Shown piece by piece: positions 51,387-59,544 of a DNA stretch of 64,000 nucleotides (position 1 is its first letter; the number at the start of each line of letters is the position of its first letter). The notes under the pieces are model-generated. The model was not told the origin of the DNA. It worked only from the letters and a program-made list of their open reading frames with translations, and did not search any database. Source of the stretch: Chloroflexota bacterium (GTDB lineage: Bacteria > Chloroflexota > Anaerolineae > Aggregatilineales > UBA2796); assembly GCA_021325095.1 (NCBI GenBank), contig JAJPHV010000088.1, positions 1-64,000 of the forward strand. The letters are read 5' to 3'. A program made the position numbers and the translations under genes.

Positions 51387-52463
51387 ATGAAGCGCGTGTG
51401 TACTCACTGTGAACGGGTGTCCGTTGATGGCAATGCCTGGTGTCAGAATCGGGATTGCCCGTCGGGCACGCTGACGACTATCTTTGATTATGGCGAAAAC
51501 CTGGGCGACATTCAGATCGTCCGGCTGCTGCGCATTTTCCGTATGTCGGCCATCTACGAGGCCAAACGCGGCAAAGAAACCGTCCTGCTCAAGGTAGCGC
51601 ACGACGGCTGCCAGGATCAACTCAAGCAGGAAGCCCTCACGCTGGCCCAGTTGGCCGACAAACAGCACCCGATGCTGCCCGTTCTGCTGCCCGCCTACCA
51701 GTACGCCGAGGGCAAGCAACGCCCCTATGGAAAAACCGTCTTTCAGGATCAAACCAAGTATTACGTCGTCTTCGAACACGCCAAAGGCGAGTTCCTGCGC
51801 GATCTGCTCATCCGGAATCCGCAGCCCTGGTATCAACACGCCGCCTGGCTGACCGTCAGTCTGGCCGACGCCATCGCTTTCCTACACGTCCGGGGCGGGC
51901 GGCTGCATCTGAACATCAACCCGGATCACGTCCTGGTGCGCACGGACAGCCAGGGCATTCCCCGGCCACTCCTGCTCGACCTGGGCATGGTCTGCGAGCC
52001 AACCGCCGTCAACCAGACCTGGATCAAAGAGTACGCGCTGCCTGCCTACACACCACCCGAACTGCTTGACGGCGCGAAAACGGCCACCGTCGCCGCCGAT
52101 GTGTACGGGCTTGGTCTGCTGCTGTACGAGATGCTGGCGGGCCAGCCCGCCTTCAAATTCAAGCTGGAAAAGCCGGACGAAGTTCGCCAGGCCGTCCGCA
52201 CCTCCAACCCGCCCCCGCTCAATCGCAGCGACCTGGCTCAGGACATCACGGGTATTGTCTACCAGGCCATTGATCGCAACCCGACCCGGCGACAGCCAGA
52301 CATCCGCACCTTTGCCAAGCAGCTTCGTGTCAAGTTTGGTGAAGTGCCACCCGAAAGACGCGGGCGCGAGGTGGATCGGAGGGCGGTGGCGATTGGCGTG
52401 TTCGGGGTGCTGGCAATTGTGGCGCTGGTGCTGCTGGCTGCTGCGCTCAACGGCGCGGTGTGA
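51387..52463 (+). CDS. Membrane-anchored zinc-ribbon pseudokinase (EssB/YukC-like candidate)
   Basis: A 358-residue protein. It starts with a zinc ribbon (C5, C8, C19, C24), then a Ser/Thr-kinase fold: K69 in VLLKVAHDG, an activation-loop start LLLDLGMVCEP (D198-L-G200), PAYTPPELLDG (P+1 loop) and AADVYGLGLLLYEML. The catalytic loop, normally HRD-x-K-x-x-N, reads H174-L-N176-I-N178-P-D-H181: the catalytic Asp is Asn, the following Lys is Asn, and the Asn is His. So it is a pseudokinase. A single transmembrane segment (about 333-355, GVFGVLAIVALVLLAAAL) anchors the C-terminus. EssB/YukC of type VII systems also pair a pseudokinase with one transmembrane helix. Divergent from eccC. Strong GGAGGAG at 51372-51378. 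Confidence 0.86.
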   Translation: MKRVCTHCERVSVDGNAWCQNRDCPSGTLTTIFDYGENLGDIQIVRLLRIFRMSAIYEAKRGKETVLLKVAHDGCQDQLKQEALTLAQLADKQHPMLPVLLPAYQYAEGKQRPYGKTVFQDQTKYYVVFEHAKGEFLRDLLIRNPQPWYQHAAWLTVSLADAIAFLHVRGGRLHLNINPDHVLVRTDSQGIPRPLLLDLGMVCEPTAVNQTWIKEYALPAYTPPELLDGAKTATVAADVYGLGLLLYEMLAGQPAFKFKLEKPDEVRQAVRTSNPPPLNRSDLAQDITGIVYQAIDRNPTRRQPDIRTFAKQLRVKFGEVPPERRGREVDRRAVAIGVFGVLAIVALVLLAAALNGAV

Positions 52464-52473
52464 TCGGTTGGGG

Positions 52474-52525
52474 CCTCACCCCCTGACCCCCTCAGCCACC
52501 CTGTGGAGAGGGGGTGGGGGTGAGG
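52474..52525. repeat. GC-rich palindromic spacer repeat, one-stem copy
   Basis: CCTCACCCCCTGACCCCCTC and GGGGGTGGGGGTGAGG pair around ACCCTGTGGAG. It lies between the convergent pseudokinase and first WXG gene stops. Confidence 0.85.
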
Positions 52526-52532
52526 TTCAAGA

Positions 52533-52832
52533 CTACGCCTGGAAATTCTGGGCTTCACCCTGGTCGGTCTGGGTGATGGCCTGGATGTCCTGCTTGACCA
52601 GTGTTGCGCCTTCTTCACAGACCTGCTGGAACTTATGCAGCACCTGGATGGCGTGTACGTCCCACGCGATCTTGGCCGCATTCATACCAAAACAGCAAGC
52701 CGCTTCAGCCAGATCTGACGCCAAAATCCCAGCCCAAACAGCCTCCGCAGCAATTCCCGCCGCGTGCAAGCCTTCGAGCGTCGTTTGAACGCCCTGGACG
52801 ACGGGCACTTGCATCTGGGTTCTACCAGCCAT
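52533..52832 (-). CDS. Small helical WXG100-related protein 1
   Basis: A 99-residue helical protein with W33-A-G35 (EAVWAGILASDLAEA) at the turn between two helices, the pattern of WXG100 secretion substrates, although the fit is weaker than in the neighbouring genes; the second helix contains two cysteines (EAACCFGM). The ribosome binding site GAGGAGGAATC is very strong and five bases from ATG 52832. Last of four tandem genes; it probably is secreted or folds as a partner of one of the other three. Confidence 0.68.
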   Translation of the reverse strand: MAGRTQMQVPVVQGVQTTLEGLHAAGIAAEAVWAGILASDLAEAACCFGMNAAKIAWDVHAIQVLHKFQQVCEEGATLVKQDIQAITQTDQGEAQNFQA

Positions 52833-52870
52833 GATTCCTCCTCAGACAATCAGCTAATCGGAGCGCAAAC

Positions 52871-53206
52871 TTAGAACTTGAACTCGTCGAAGAGACCCTG
52901 CGCCATGCTTGCCATCTCGCTGTCGGCTCCACCCATGACGCCCAGCATGGAGCTAAGGGCGCTGCCCATTCCAGGCAACAGGACATCCGCTGCGTCTCGC
53001 GCTGCAGGCAGAAACTTGTTCTGGAACCAGTCATCGAATTCGTCGCGCCGGCCACCATCCCAGATGTCCCGGCCAACGCCGCCGATGACGGAGCGTGTTC
53101 GGCCAATTTGCTCCTGGAGCTTGCCGGTCTCGCCCGTGAAACGGCCAATCATCTCCTCAGCCGAACCGAAGTCAATGTTCACCACCTGATCGGCATTGAA
53201 CGCCAT
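52871..53206 (-). CDS. WXG100 family protein 2
   Basis: A 111-residue helix-turn-helix protein with W49-D-G51 (RDIWDGGRRDEFDDWFQ) in the central turn, the hallmark of ESAT-6/WXG100 proteins, flanked by amphipathic helices (SAEEMIGRFTGETGKLQEQI and LPAARDAADVL). It has no signal peptide, as expected for substrates of type VII secretion. It is a likely homodimer or heterodimer partner of the other WXG proteins. Ribosome binding site AAGGTG eight bases before ATG 53206. Confidence 0.85.
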   Translation of the reverse strand: MAFNADQVVNIDFGSAEEMIGRFTGETGKLQEQIGRTRSVIGGVGRDIWDGGRRDEFDDWFQNKFLPAARDAADVLLPGMGSALSSMLGVMGGADSEMASMAQGLFDEFKF

Positions 53207-53292
53207 CGCAATTCACCTTTCTGCTAGTTTCGACTGGACACCAGCGGTTTCCAATCGCAAGTATGTTCCGAATGATCAGTGAGTGCTAGACT

Positions 53293-53571
53293 TTAGCGCT
53301 TGTCGGCGTGGCGCATGTCCTCCGCGGCCTTGCCCACACGCTGTCCGAGGTTTTCCACATATTCGGCCAGGTCGCCCAGGCTGTGGCAGAACTGCGCGGC
53401 AATCGCATCCTTCAGGATGTCACCGGTTTTGCCCTTGAACAGGTCACTTTCAAGCTGCCGGGCCATGTTGGCAAAGTTTGCCTGGTGTTGGTGTAGGTCT
53501 TGGGCCAGTTGCTGGCAGGCTTGCTTGTACTTGAGCAGTTCCTCATCGACGTATCTGATCGTGTCAGCCAT
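53293..53571 (-). CDS. WXG100-like protein 3 (W replaced by F)
   Basis: A 92-residue all-helical protein. The turn reads F45-K-G47 (ESDLFKGKTGDIL) instead of W-x-G, between two heptad-like helices (LLKYKQACQQLAQDLHQHQA and AAQFCHSLGDLAEYVENLG). Aromatic replacement of W occurs in WXG100 relatives. It has a strong GGAGG ten bases before ATG 53571. It is probably an export partner of WXG proteins 2 and 4. Confidence 0.8.
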   Translation of the reverse strand: MADTIRYVDEELLKYKQACQQLAQDLHQHQANFANMARQLESDLFKGKTGDILKDAIAAQFCHSLGDLAEYVENLGQRVGKAAEDMRHADKR

Positions 53572-53622
53572 TGTCGTTCAAACCTCCGTAGTTATAAGAG
53601 CCGATTGGGATCAGGCTGCCGT

Positions 53623-53934
53623 TCAGGCTTGCCATTTCGAGAACAGTGCTTTGGCCTCTTCCTCAGCCTGCTGGAGCTTGGTTTGCAAACTGGGGAACAT
53701 ATGCGCCCCGGCCTGCCCGGCTTTCAGAGCGGCCTGCAAACGCTTGAGCAAATGCGACATCGCCTCGGCATGTTCGCGGTTGGAGGCGTCGCCCAACCAG
53801 CCCGAAGTGTGGAGTTGTTCAGTCAGTTGGCTCATCTGCTGATACCACTGCTGCATATCGTCTGCAAAGCGCTCGAATTCGTTCTTGCCTTGCTGGAAGA
53901 CGATCCGCTCAATGTGCAACAAATTACCTGCCAT
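53623..53934 (-). CDS. WXG100 family protein 4
   Basis: A 103-residue helical protein with a textbook W46-L-G48 turn (HTSGWLGDASNREHAEAM). The two long helices are RIVFQQGKNEFERFADDMQQ and MSHLLKRLQAALKAGQAG, followed by a third lysine-rich C-terminal helix (QTKLQQAEEEAKALFSKW). Ribosome binding site GGAGG seven bases before ATG 53934. First gene of the four-gene WXG run. It is probably secreted by the EccC system encoded nearby. Confidence 0.88.
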   Translation of the reverse strand: MAGNLLHIERIVFQQGKNEFERFADDMQQWYQQMSQLTEQLHTSGWLGDASNREHAEAMSHLLKRLQAALKAGQAGAHMFPSLQTKLQQAEEEAKALFSKWQA

Positions 53935-54395
53935 GTGTTTCCTCCGCTCCTCTCAGACTTTGACTCACAAACCGGATGAAAAGTACGTGGGTGGACTTAT
54001 ACGAGCATCCTTTCCCCTGATGAGTTTGGCGGCTGGTGGGCAATTCTGGAAAATTCCGGCTCCAGAATAATGAGGTTGTGCATTGGAGTGATGAAGCATC
54101 TCGTAACAATCCACTTTTGAAGGCGCTTTTGACAGACATTTCTGCTGGCCTGTATTTAGCTGCCTCAGATCAATGATTAATGCTGGTTTAGTGTTGTATG
54201 AGTTGTTTGCAGTGTAGGGCAAAACCAACTGCGCGTCAAGTAGTACTAAATGGGTACTTTTCCGCATCATCACCGTGAATTTTTATGACCTTTAATGAGG
54301 TCTTCATAAGAATTAATTCTGCATTGATAACCTTTTACAGGTGAAGCGTGCTCTGCCTAGCAGTACGTACTTATCGCTCAAGGAACGGCGCAGCA
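53935..54395. other. Long AT-rich spacer upstream of the WXG run
   Basis: About 460 bases without a credible gene, much lower in GC than its neighbours, holding the WXG promoter region on the minus strand (a TATAAG-like box lies near 54000). A plus-strand promoter-like pair TTGACA (54129-54134) and TATTTA (54153-54158), spacer 18, points to an unknown transcript or to nothing. No clear operator repeats. Confidence 0.4.
54129..54158 (+). promoter_or_regulatory. Orphan sigma70-like promoter
   Basis: TTGACA (54129-54134), 18 bases, TATTTA (54153-54158). Nothing on the plus strand follows until the TetR-operator region 900 bases later; either an unrecognised small RNA starts here or this is a chance match in AT-rich DNA. 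Confidence 0.3.
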
Positions 54396-55043
54396 CTAGG
54401 GCAGTAGTAGCCGGATCAGCGTGTCGGCCAGCCACTCCACGTACTGTTCGCTGGTCAATCTACGATCTGCGGTCAATAGGAGATAAACTTCCGCGCTGGT
54501 CAACGCCCAGATAGTATCGGTGGCCTGTGTAAGGCTCAAGCCTGGGCGCAGTGGGCCGTTGGCCGCAACACGTTGCGCCAGTATTTGCATGTTTTGCCAG
54601 CGGTCCTTGAGCAGGTGCTGCAACAGCTCGGCAACGTCTGGTTCGGTCTTGGCCGCAATGCGCATGACCTCGAACACCGGAGCAGCGCGCTCCATGATGG
54701 CCTGGATGCCAAGCGCAAACATGCGCAACTGCTGGCGCTGGTCCTTCTCGCGGAACATGGCCTGAGGTTCTGGCCGTTCCAGCACGCCAATCGGCTGGTC
54801 GTCACCACCGATAGCGACATCCATCACGTGCGACAGGATTTTGCGCTTGCTACCGAATACGGCGTAGACAGTCTCTGGCGCAACACCGGCCTGTTGGGCA
54901 ATGGCTTCAATGGTAGCGCCCGCATAGCCTCGTTCCGCGAACAGCTTTCGAGCCGCATCGGCGATTTGTTGACGTGTCTGGCGTGCCTGCGCTTGTCGGC
55001 GGGCCGAATTGTAAGCACGTTTGGGTCTGGCAGATTGACTCAT
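54396..55043 (-). CDS. TetR family repressor
   Basis: A 215-residue regulator. The N-terminal helix-turn-helix is complete (QQIADAARKLFAERGYAGAT, IEAIAQQAGVAPETVYAVF) with the basic start typical of TetR. The C-terminal domain of about 130 residues is a helical ligand-binding region. It is divergent from the SnoaL gene with a perfect palindrome of 14-bp arms between them, the expected operator. Ligand unknown. Confidence 0.93.
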   Translation of the reverse strand: MSQSARPKRAYNSARRQAQARQTRQQIADAARKLFAERGYAGATIEAIAQQAGVAPETVYAVFGSKRKILSHVMDVAIGGDDQPIGVLERPEPQAMFREKDQRQQLRMFALGIQAIMERAAPVFEVMRIAAKTEPDVAELLQHLLKDRWQNMQILAQRVAANGPLRPGLSLTQATDTIWALTSAEVYLLLTADRRLTSEQYVEWLADTLIRLLLP

Positions 55044-55079
55044 GACCCTTGACTCCGTTCCGAATCCAATATATTATAT

Positions 55080-55114
55080 ATATATTCAATACAGTTACAA
55101 TGTATTGAATATAT
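55080..55114. promoter_or_regulatory. TetR-type operator between divergent genes
   Basis: ATATATTCAATACA (55080-55093) and TGTATTGAATATAT (55101-55114) are perfectly complementary 14-base arms around GTTACAA. The palindrome lies 37 bases from the TetR start and 87 bases from the SnoaL start, in an AT-rich stretch that would contain both promoters. It very likely is the binding site of the TetR protein. Confidence 0.82.
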
Positions 55115-55200
55115 GCGCACCCGTAATTTAGCCCGGAATCGCCGGAATCACCACTGCGGTGAGCGCAAAGGTCGGTCAGATGAGTCGAAAGGGGTTACAC

Positions 55201-55626
55201 ATGTCACAGGAACAGAATCGGGAAGTGCTGCGGGCCGTGATCGAAGAGGGCTTCAACAAGGGCAACTACGACGCCCTCGATCCACTCTTTGCACCGGGCT
55301 ACCAGGAGCATCAATTTGGACTGCACAAGACGCTCGAAGGGTTCAAACGAGACATTCAATACCTGCGAACGGCCTTCCCAGACCTGCATCTGACGATTGA
55401 CGACATGGCGTCGGACGGCGACAAGGTCTGGATACTCATGACGGCGCGAGGCACAAATCACGGCCCGTTCATGGGGCCGCCCACCGGCCAATCGATGGAG
55501 ATCACGGTCATGGACGTGTGCCGCTTTGAAAACGGCCAGATCGTGGAGCACTGGGGCGTCCCTGACCGGTTCGCCGTGCTGATACAACTGGGGCTGCTCC
55601 AACAGCCCGCCGGGCAGCGTTCGTAG
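55201..55626 (+). CDS. SnoaL-like ester cyclase family protein
   Basis: A 141-residue SnoaL-fold protein: EVLRAVIEEGFNKGNYDALDPL, YQEHQFGLHKTLEGFK, DLHLTIDDMASDGDKV, ARGTNHGPFMGPPTG and the C-terminal MDVCRFENGQIVEHW, the pattern of polyketide-type cyclases and many stand-alone SnoaL proteins (conserved His and Asp-Asn region). Start at ATG 55201, seven bases after AAGGGG; a GTG at 55159 is in frame but further from any ribosome binding site. Regulated by the divergent TetR protein. A strong hairpin follows. Confidence 0.85.
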   Translation: MSQEQNREVLRAVIEEGFNKGNYDALDPLFAPGYQEHQFGLHKTLEGFKRDIQYLRTAFPDLHLTIDDMASDGDKVWILMTARGTNHGPFMGPPTGQSMEITVMDVCRFENGQIVEHWGVPDRFAVLIQLGLLQQPAGQRS

Positions 55627-55643
55627 TGCACTGCATAGAATCA

Positions 55644-55667
55644 AAGAGGCCGGGTTTCCGGCCTCTT
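55644..55667. terminator. Bidirectional terminator hairpin
   Basis: AAGAGGCCGG and CCGGCCTCTT form a perfect 10-bp stem with a GTTT loop between the convergent SnoaL and permease genes. The T-run is short on both sides. Confidence 0.75.
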
Positions 55668-55686
55668 CGTCAATGGCTGCGGACGA

Positions 55687-56607
55687 TCAGGCTTTTTCCT
55701 TCAGCTTCGGGTCGAAAGCGTCGCGCAGCCCGTCCCCGATGATGTACAGGCACAGCACCGTGATCGAGATGAGCAGGCCGGGAATGACGACCAGGTGAAC
55801 ACCCTTCGTGTACCAGTTCCGCGCGTCGGTCAGCATATAGCCCCAACTGGATGTGGGCGGCTTGACACCGAATCCCAGGAAACTCAAAGCCGACTCCGTC
55901 AGGATCAGGCCGCCGATGTTCAGCGCCAGGGTGATGATGATGATCGAGAAGACGTTGGGCACGATGTGCACAAACATCGTGCGCCAGGGCGACGCGCCGA
56001 TGGCCTGGGCGGCCAGGATGAATTCGCGCTCGCGGAGTGAGAGCGTTTCGCCGCGCACCAGGCGCATCGTGCTCGTCCAGCCCAGCAAGCCCAGTACCAG
56101 GATAAAGGTGAGCGGGCCGGGGTGAAACAATGACGAAATCAGCAGCAGCAGGAACAGGGCCGGAACGGAGTCCAGGGTCGTGATGAACCAGACCATCGCA
56201 TCGTCCACCATGCCGCCGTAGTAACCCGTCGCCACCCCCAGCACGATGCCGATGCCGAGCGAGAGGAAACTCGCCACTACGGCAATGCCCAGCGAGATTT
56301 GCCCGGCATAGAGCAGCCGCAGGAAGTAGTCGCGCCCCAGGTCGTCTGTCCCCAGAATGTGCCCACTCGCGCCGGGTGGCAGAAAATGATCGTCGGTGAC
56401 GTGATCCGGGTCGATCCGCATGAGCGTGGCAAAAACCGGCGCGGAGAACGACAACACGGTCAGGATCAGCAAGATGGTCAGCGCCACCATCGTCAGGCGG
56501 TCTCGGCGCAGGCGGCGCAGGGCAATCGTCCACAGTGAGTCCCCGACCCCCGCCTGGCGATCCGCTGCTTGGCTCAGACGGACTACATTTGAAGTGGCCT
56601 GTGCCAT
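55687..56607 (-). CDS. Peptide-type ABC permease, DppC-like
   Basis: A 306-residue inner-membrane permease with six transmembrane helices, DppC/OppC branch. The N-terminal helix is followed by a long loop with GHILGTDDLGRDYFLRLLYA, then the characteristic ABC contact helix with EAA motif (EFILAAQAIGASPWRTMFV) and HIVPN. Start at ATG 56607 with GAGGG seven bases upstream; a longer frame to 56655 lies in the upstream gene. It follows DppB by 13 bases. No ATPase gene is in the window. Confidence 0.93.
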   Translation of the reverse strand: MAQATSNVVRLSQAADRQAGVGDSLWTIALRRLRRDRLTMVALTILLILTVLSFSAPVFATLMRIDPDHVTDDHFLPPGASGHILGTDDLGRDYFLRLLYAGQISLGIAVVASFLSLGIGIVLGVATGYYGGMVDDAMVWFITTLDSVPALFLLLLISSLFHPGPLTFILVLGLLGWTSTMRLVRGETLSLREREFILAAQAIGASPWRTMFVHIVPNVFSIIIITLALNIGGLILTESALSFLGFGVKPPTSSWGYMLTDARNWYTKGVHLVVIPGLLISITVLCLYIIGDGLRDAFDPKLKEKA

Positions 56608-56620
56608 ATCACGCCCTCGA

Positions 56621-57583
56621 CTAGCTGTAACGGATGCGCGGATCGATCCACGCATACATGATGTCGGACAGCAAGTAGCCCAGAATGGTCGAAATCGCGC
56701 CGATCAGCACGGTTGCCATGACCACCGGATAATCCAGGCTGCTCACGGCCTCGACGGCCAGACGGCCCAGGCCAGGCCACGAGAAAATGGTCTCGGTAAT
56801 CACCGCCCCGTTCAGCAGGCCAACCAGCGCCGGGCCGAGGAACGTTGCCAGCGGGATCATGGCGTTGCGCATGGCGTGGGTGAACCACACGGTGCTTGCC
56901 GGTAGTCCTTTGGATTGTGCCGTGCGAATGTAATCCTGACGGCTGACTTCGAGCGTGGCCGCGCGCATGTAACGCGACAGAAAGGCGATGTCGCCCATTG
57001 CCAGGACGAACACGGGCATGGTCAGGTGTTTGATTCGATCCAGAAACGTGTAGTCGCCGCTCAGGTTGGCCGGGAAGCGGCCTCCTGGCGGCAGGATTCC
57101 GAGCCGCGAACTGAAGATCAGGATCATGATCAGGCCCAGCCAGAAGGTCGGGATCGAGCTGACGAGGACGGCCAGCACGCGCGTCACGTTATCGAACCAT
57201 GACCCCTGCTTGACCGCCGACCACACCCCAAGCGGCACGCCGACCAGCACGCCGAAAAACAGCGACAGCGCGCCCAGTTCAAGGGTCGCCGGGACGCGCT
57301 CCATGATCAGGTCGGACACGTTGCGCCGGGAAGAGAATGAACGTCCCAGGTCGCCTTGCAGTGCCCGGCCCAACCAGCGGATATACTGCACATATACTGG
57401 TTGATCCAGCCCCAGTTGTTTGGTGAGCGTCTCACGCTCCGCAGGTCTGGTTCGAGGCCCAAAGGTCATGGCCGCCACTGGCCCCTGTGGGAAGGCCAGC
57501 ACCATCAGCCCATAGGACAGGATCGTGATCCCAAGCAAGGTGGGGATTGCATACAACAGTCGGCGGATAATGTACCGTCCCAT
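56621..57583 (-). CDS. Peptide-type ABC permease, DppB-like
   Basis: A 320-residue six-helix permease of the DppB/OppB branch. It opens MGRYIIRRLLYAIPTLLGIT, has DQPVYVQYIRWLGRALQGDLG and ERVPATLELGALSL as usual, and the ABC contact EAA motif in DYIRTAQSKGLPASTVWFTH. Start at ATG 57583 (SD-like GGAAGG). It probably forms the channel with DppC for the solute-binding protein encoded just upstream on this strand. Confidence 0.93.
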   Translation of the reverse strand: MGRYIIRRLLYAIPTLLGITILSYGLMVLAFPQGPVAAMTFGPRTRPAERETLTKQLGLDQPVYVQYIRWLGRALQGDLGRSFSSRRNVSDLIMERVPATLELGALSLFFGVLVGVPLGVWSAVKQGSWFDNVTRVLAVLVSSIPTFWLGLIMILIFSSRLGILPPGGRFPANLSGDYTFLDRIKHLTMPVFVLAMGDIAFLSRYMRAATLEVSRQDYIRTAQSKGLPASTVWFTHAMRNAMIPLATFLGPALVGLLNGAVITETIFSWPGLGRLAVEAVSSLDYPVVMATVLIGAISTILGYLLSDIMYAWIDPRIRYS

Positions 57584-57761
57584 TTCGTGACCTTCCGACT
57601 CACGCTTCAGCCACACTCATCGAACACTTGACATAACGGCTATTATAAAAAGTTCCATCGGGCAGTGCGACGGTGGATGGTGCGATCAGCCACCGCATCC
57701 GGGTGAGCTTCCTCAACCCTGCATGTGGACAGGGAACAATAGCGGTCTACGGTGCCAGATC

Positions 57762-57802
57762 GGTTCCCCCTCTCCAGTTGGAGAGGGGGGCAGGGGGTGA
57801 GG
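57762..57802. repeat. GC-rich palindromic spacer repeat, half copy
   Basis: GGTTCCCCCTCTCC...GGAGAGGGGGGCAGGGGGTGAGG, one stem plus the right terminus, between the solute-binding protein stop and the DppB start region. Confidence 0.82.
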
Positions 57803-57813
57803 TCAATACACCG

Positions 57814-59544
57814 TTACTGCGTTCTCGCGGCGGGCTTTACCACCCACTGATCGACGTTCCAGAACAGGTTCGACGGGTATGGGTTGAAGCCCTCGATGCT
57901 CTTATTCGCCGCGTATTCGCCGTTGATGACGTACAGGAACATGTACGGCTGGTCATCTTGTAGAATTTTCTGCGCCTTCTTGTATAGTTCAGCGCGCGCC
58001 TTCGGGTCGCAGCCTTTCAGGTGCAGTGCATCGGCCTCCAGCTTGGTGAATTCCGGGTTGTTATACGAGACGAAGTTCTGGCCGGAGTTCACGATGTCGC
58101 CGACAGGTGTGAACAGCGTGGCCTGATCGGGATCGTCGGGGTAGCCGTTGCGCCAGCCGAGGAGTGTGGCGTCAAAAGTTTGCGCATTTTGCTTGGCGAT
58201 CAATGTGTTGAAGTCGATGGGTTGGAAATCAACCACGATGCCAAGCTGCTTCATATTGTCCTGGAAGACCTGCCCGGCGGCGGTGCGCCGTGCATTGCCT
58301 TCATTGGTGTAGAGCGTGAACTTGAACGGCGTGCCATCTTTGGCGTATTTTGCGCCCTTCGCCACGCGAATGCCATCCGGCCCCATCGGGAAGCCAGCTT
58401 CGTCCAGCATCTTGGCTGCCGCAGCCGGGTCGTAGGGGATGGGCTTCAGGTCTTTGTCGAAGGCCCATGAAGACGGCAAAATGCCAGATGGCAGCCGCTG
58501 GCCTTCACCGAAAACCGCCGTCTTGATCATCTGATCGACGTTCGTGCCGAGCGCCAGCGCCATGCGGACGCGCACATCGCCAAAGAATGGGTGATGGCCC
58601 TGGTCGGCGTTGGTCGGGTTGCCCTTCTCGTCCACTGCCGATTGCGGGTTGGTCGGGTCGGCCAGGTTCCAGGCGATGTAATCCCAGGCATTGCCGGGAT
58701 AATCGTACACCTGAATGTTCGGGTTCTTCTTCACGTCGGCACGGCGACCCACCGGCGGAGCACGGTGCAGATTGGTCTGCCCGGCCAGGAACTGCTCAAT
58801 CGCCACCGTCTGATCGGGCACATTCTTCAGGATGAAGCCTTCCGGCTTCACCTTGCCGCCTTCAGCATCTGGGTAGTTCTGATCCGCGACCAGTGTCACC
58901 TGCTCGGAGGGGCGGAATTCCTTGAATTTGAAGACGCCTGACGTGACCGTCGGATTCAGGTTGAACGGGCTGTCGTTGATGTCGCTGAAATCCGGTTTGA
59001 AGACGTGCGCCGGAACGACCTGGATGAACCCGACATCGGAGAGCGCCGTGCAGCTTTGCTCCTTGAACGTCACCACCAGCGTGTAGTCATCCGGGGCAGT
59101 CACGCTGGCGATGCGTTCCTGGGTCGGGCCGGTCAGCGGCGACTCGACCTTGCCGCTTACAGTGGCATCATAAGCATATTTGTAATCTTTGGCCGTCACA
59201 GGCTGACCGTCCGTCCACTTGAAGTCCTTGCGCAGGTGGAACGTGTACGTCTTGCCATCTTCCGAGATATCCCACGATTCCGCTACCGCGCCGGGGAATT
59301 TGCCAGGAGGGGCATAGTTGCCCGTCTTCGGGTCAACGCCAACCAGACCGGGGAATAAGAATCCCGCCACTTCCTGGTCGGTATCACTCTGCGTCAGCAG
59401 CGGATTCATGGTCTGCACGTCCCCGCCGGGGTTGCCCTCAATGATGACCCCCCCGGTATCCTGAGCCTTCGTGTTGACCTTCGCTGCGGCAAAAATCATA
59501 ACGAGCACGAGCGCCAGCGCAGCCAGTCTATAAAATTTACGCAT
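57814..59544 (-). CDS. Peptide/solute-binding protein, SBP_bac_5 family
   Basis: A 576-residue exported periplasmic-type binding protein: MRKFYRLAALALVLVMIFAA signal peptide, then VIIEGNPGGDVQTMNPLLTQ (conserved MNP motif), GLVGVDPKTGNYAPPG, AESWDISEDGKTYTFHLRKD (diagnostic of the family), and KWTDGQPVTAKD. Start at ATG 59544 with GAGGAG about nine bases before. With the two permeases it forms a Dpp/Opp-type importer. A second binding protein of the same family lies at the right edge of the window. Confidence 0.93.
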   Translation of the reverse strand: MRKFYRLAALALVLVMIFAAAKVNTKAQDTGGVIIEGNPGGDVQTMNPLLTQSDTDQEVAGFLFPGLVGVDPKTGNYAPPGKFPGAVAESWDISEDGKTYTFHLRKDFKWTDGQPVTAKDYKYAYDATVSGKVESPLTGPTQERIASVTAPDDYTLVVTFKEQSCTALSDVGFIQVVPAHVFKPDFSDINDSPFNLNPTVTSGVFKFKEFRPSEQVTLVADQNYPDAEGGKVKPEGFILKNVPDQTVAIEQFLAGQTNLHRAPPVGRRADVKKNPNIQVYDYPGNAWDYIAWNLADPTNPQSAVDEKGNPTNADQGHHPFFGDVRVRMALALGTNVDQMIKTAVFGEGQRLPSGILPSSWAFDKDLKPIPYDPAAAAKMLDEAGFPMGPDGIRVAKGAKYAKDGTPFKFTLYTNEGNARRTAAGQVFQDNMKQLGIVVDFQPIDFNTLIAKQNAQTFDATLLGWRNGYPDDPDQATLFTPVGDIVNSGQNFVSYNNPEFTKLEADALHLKGCDPKARAELYKKAQKILQDDQPYMFLYVINGEYAANKSIEGFNPYPSNLFWNVDQWVVKPAARTQ

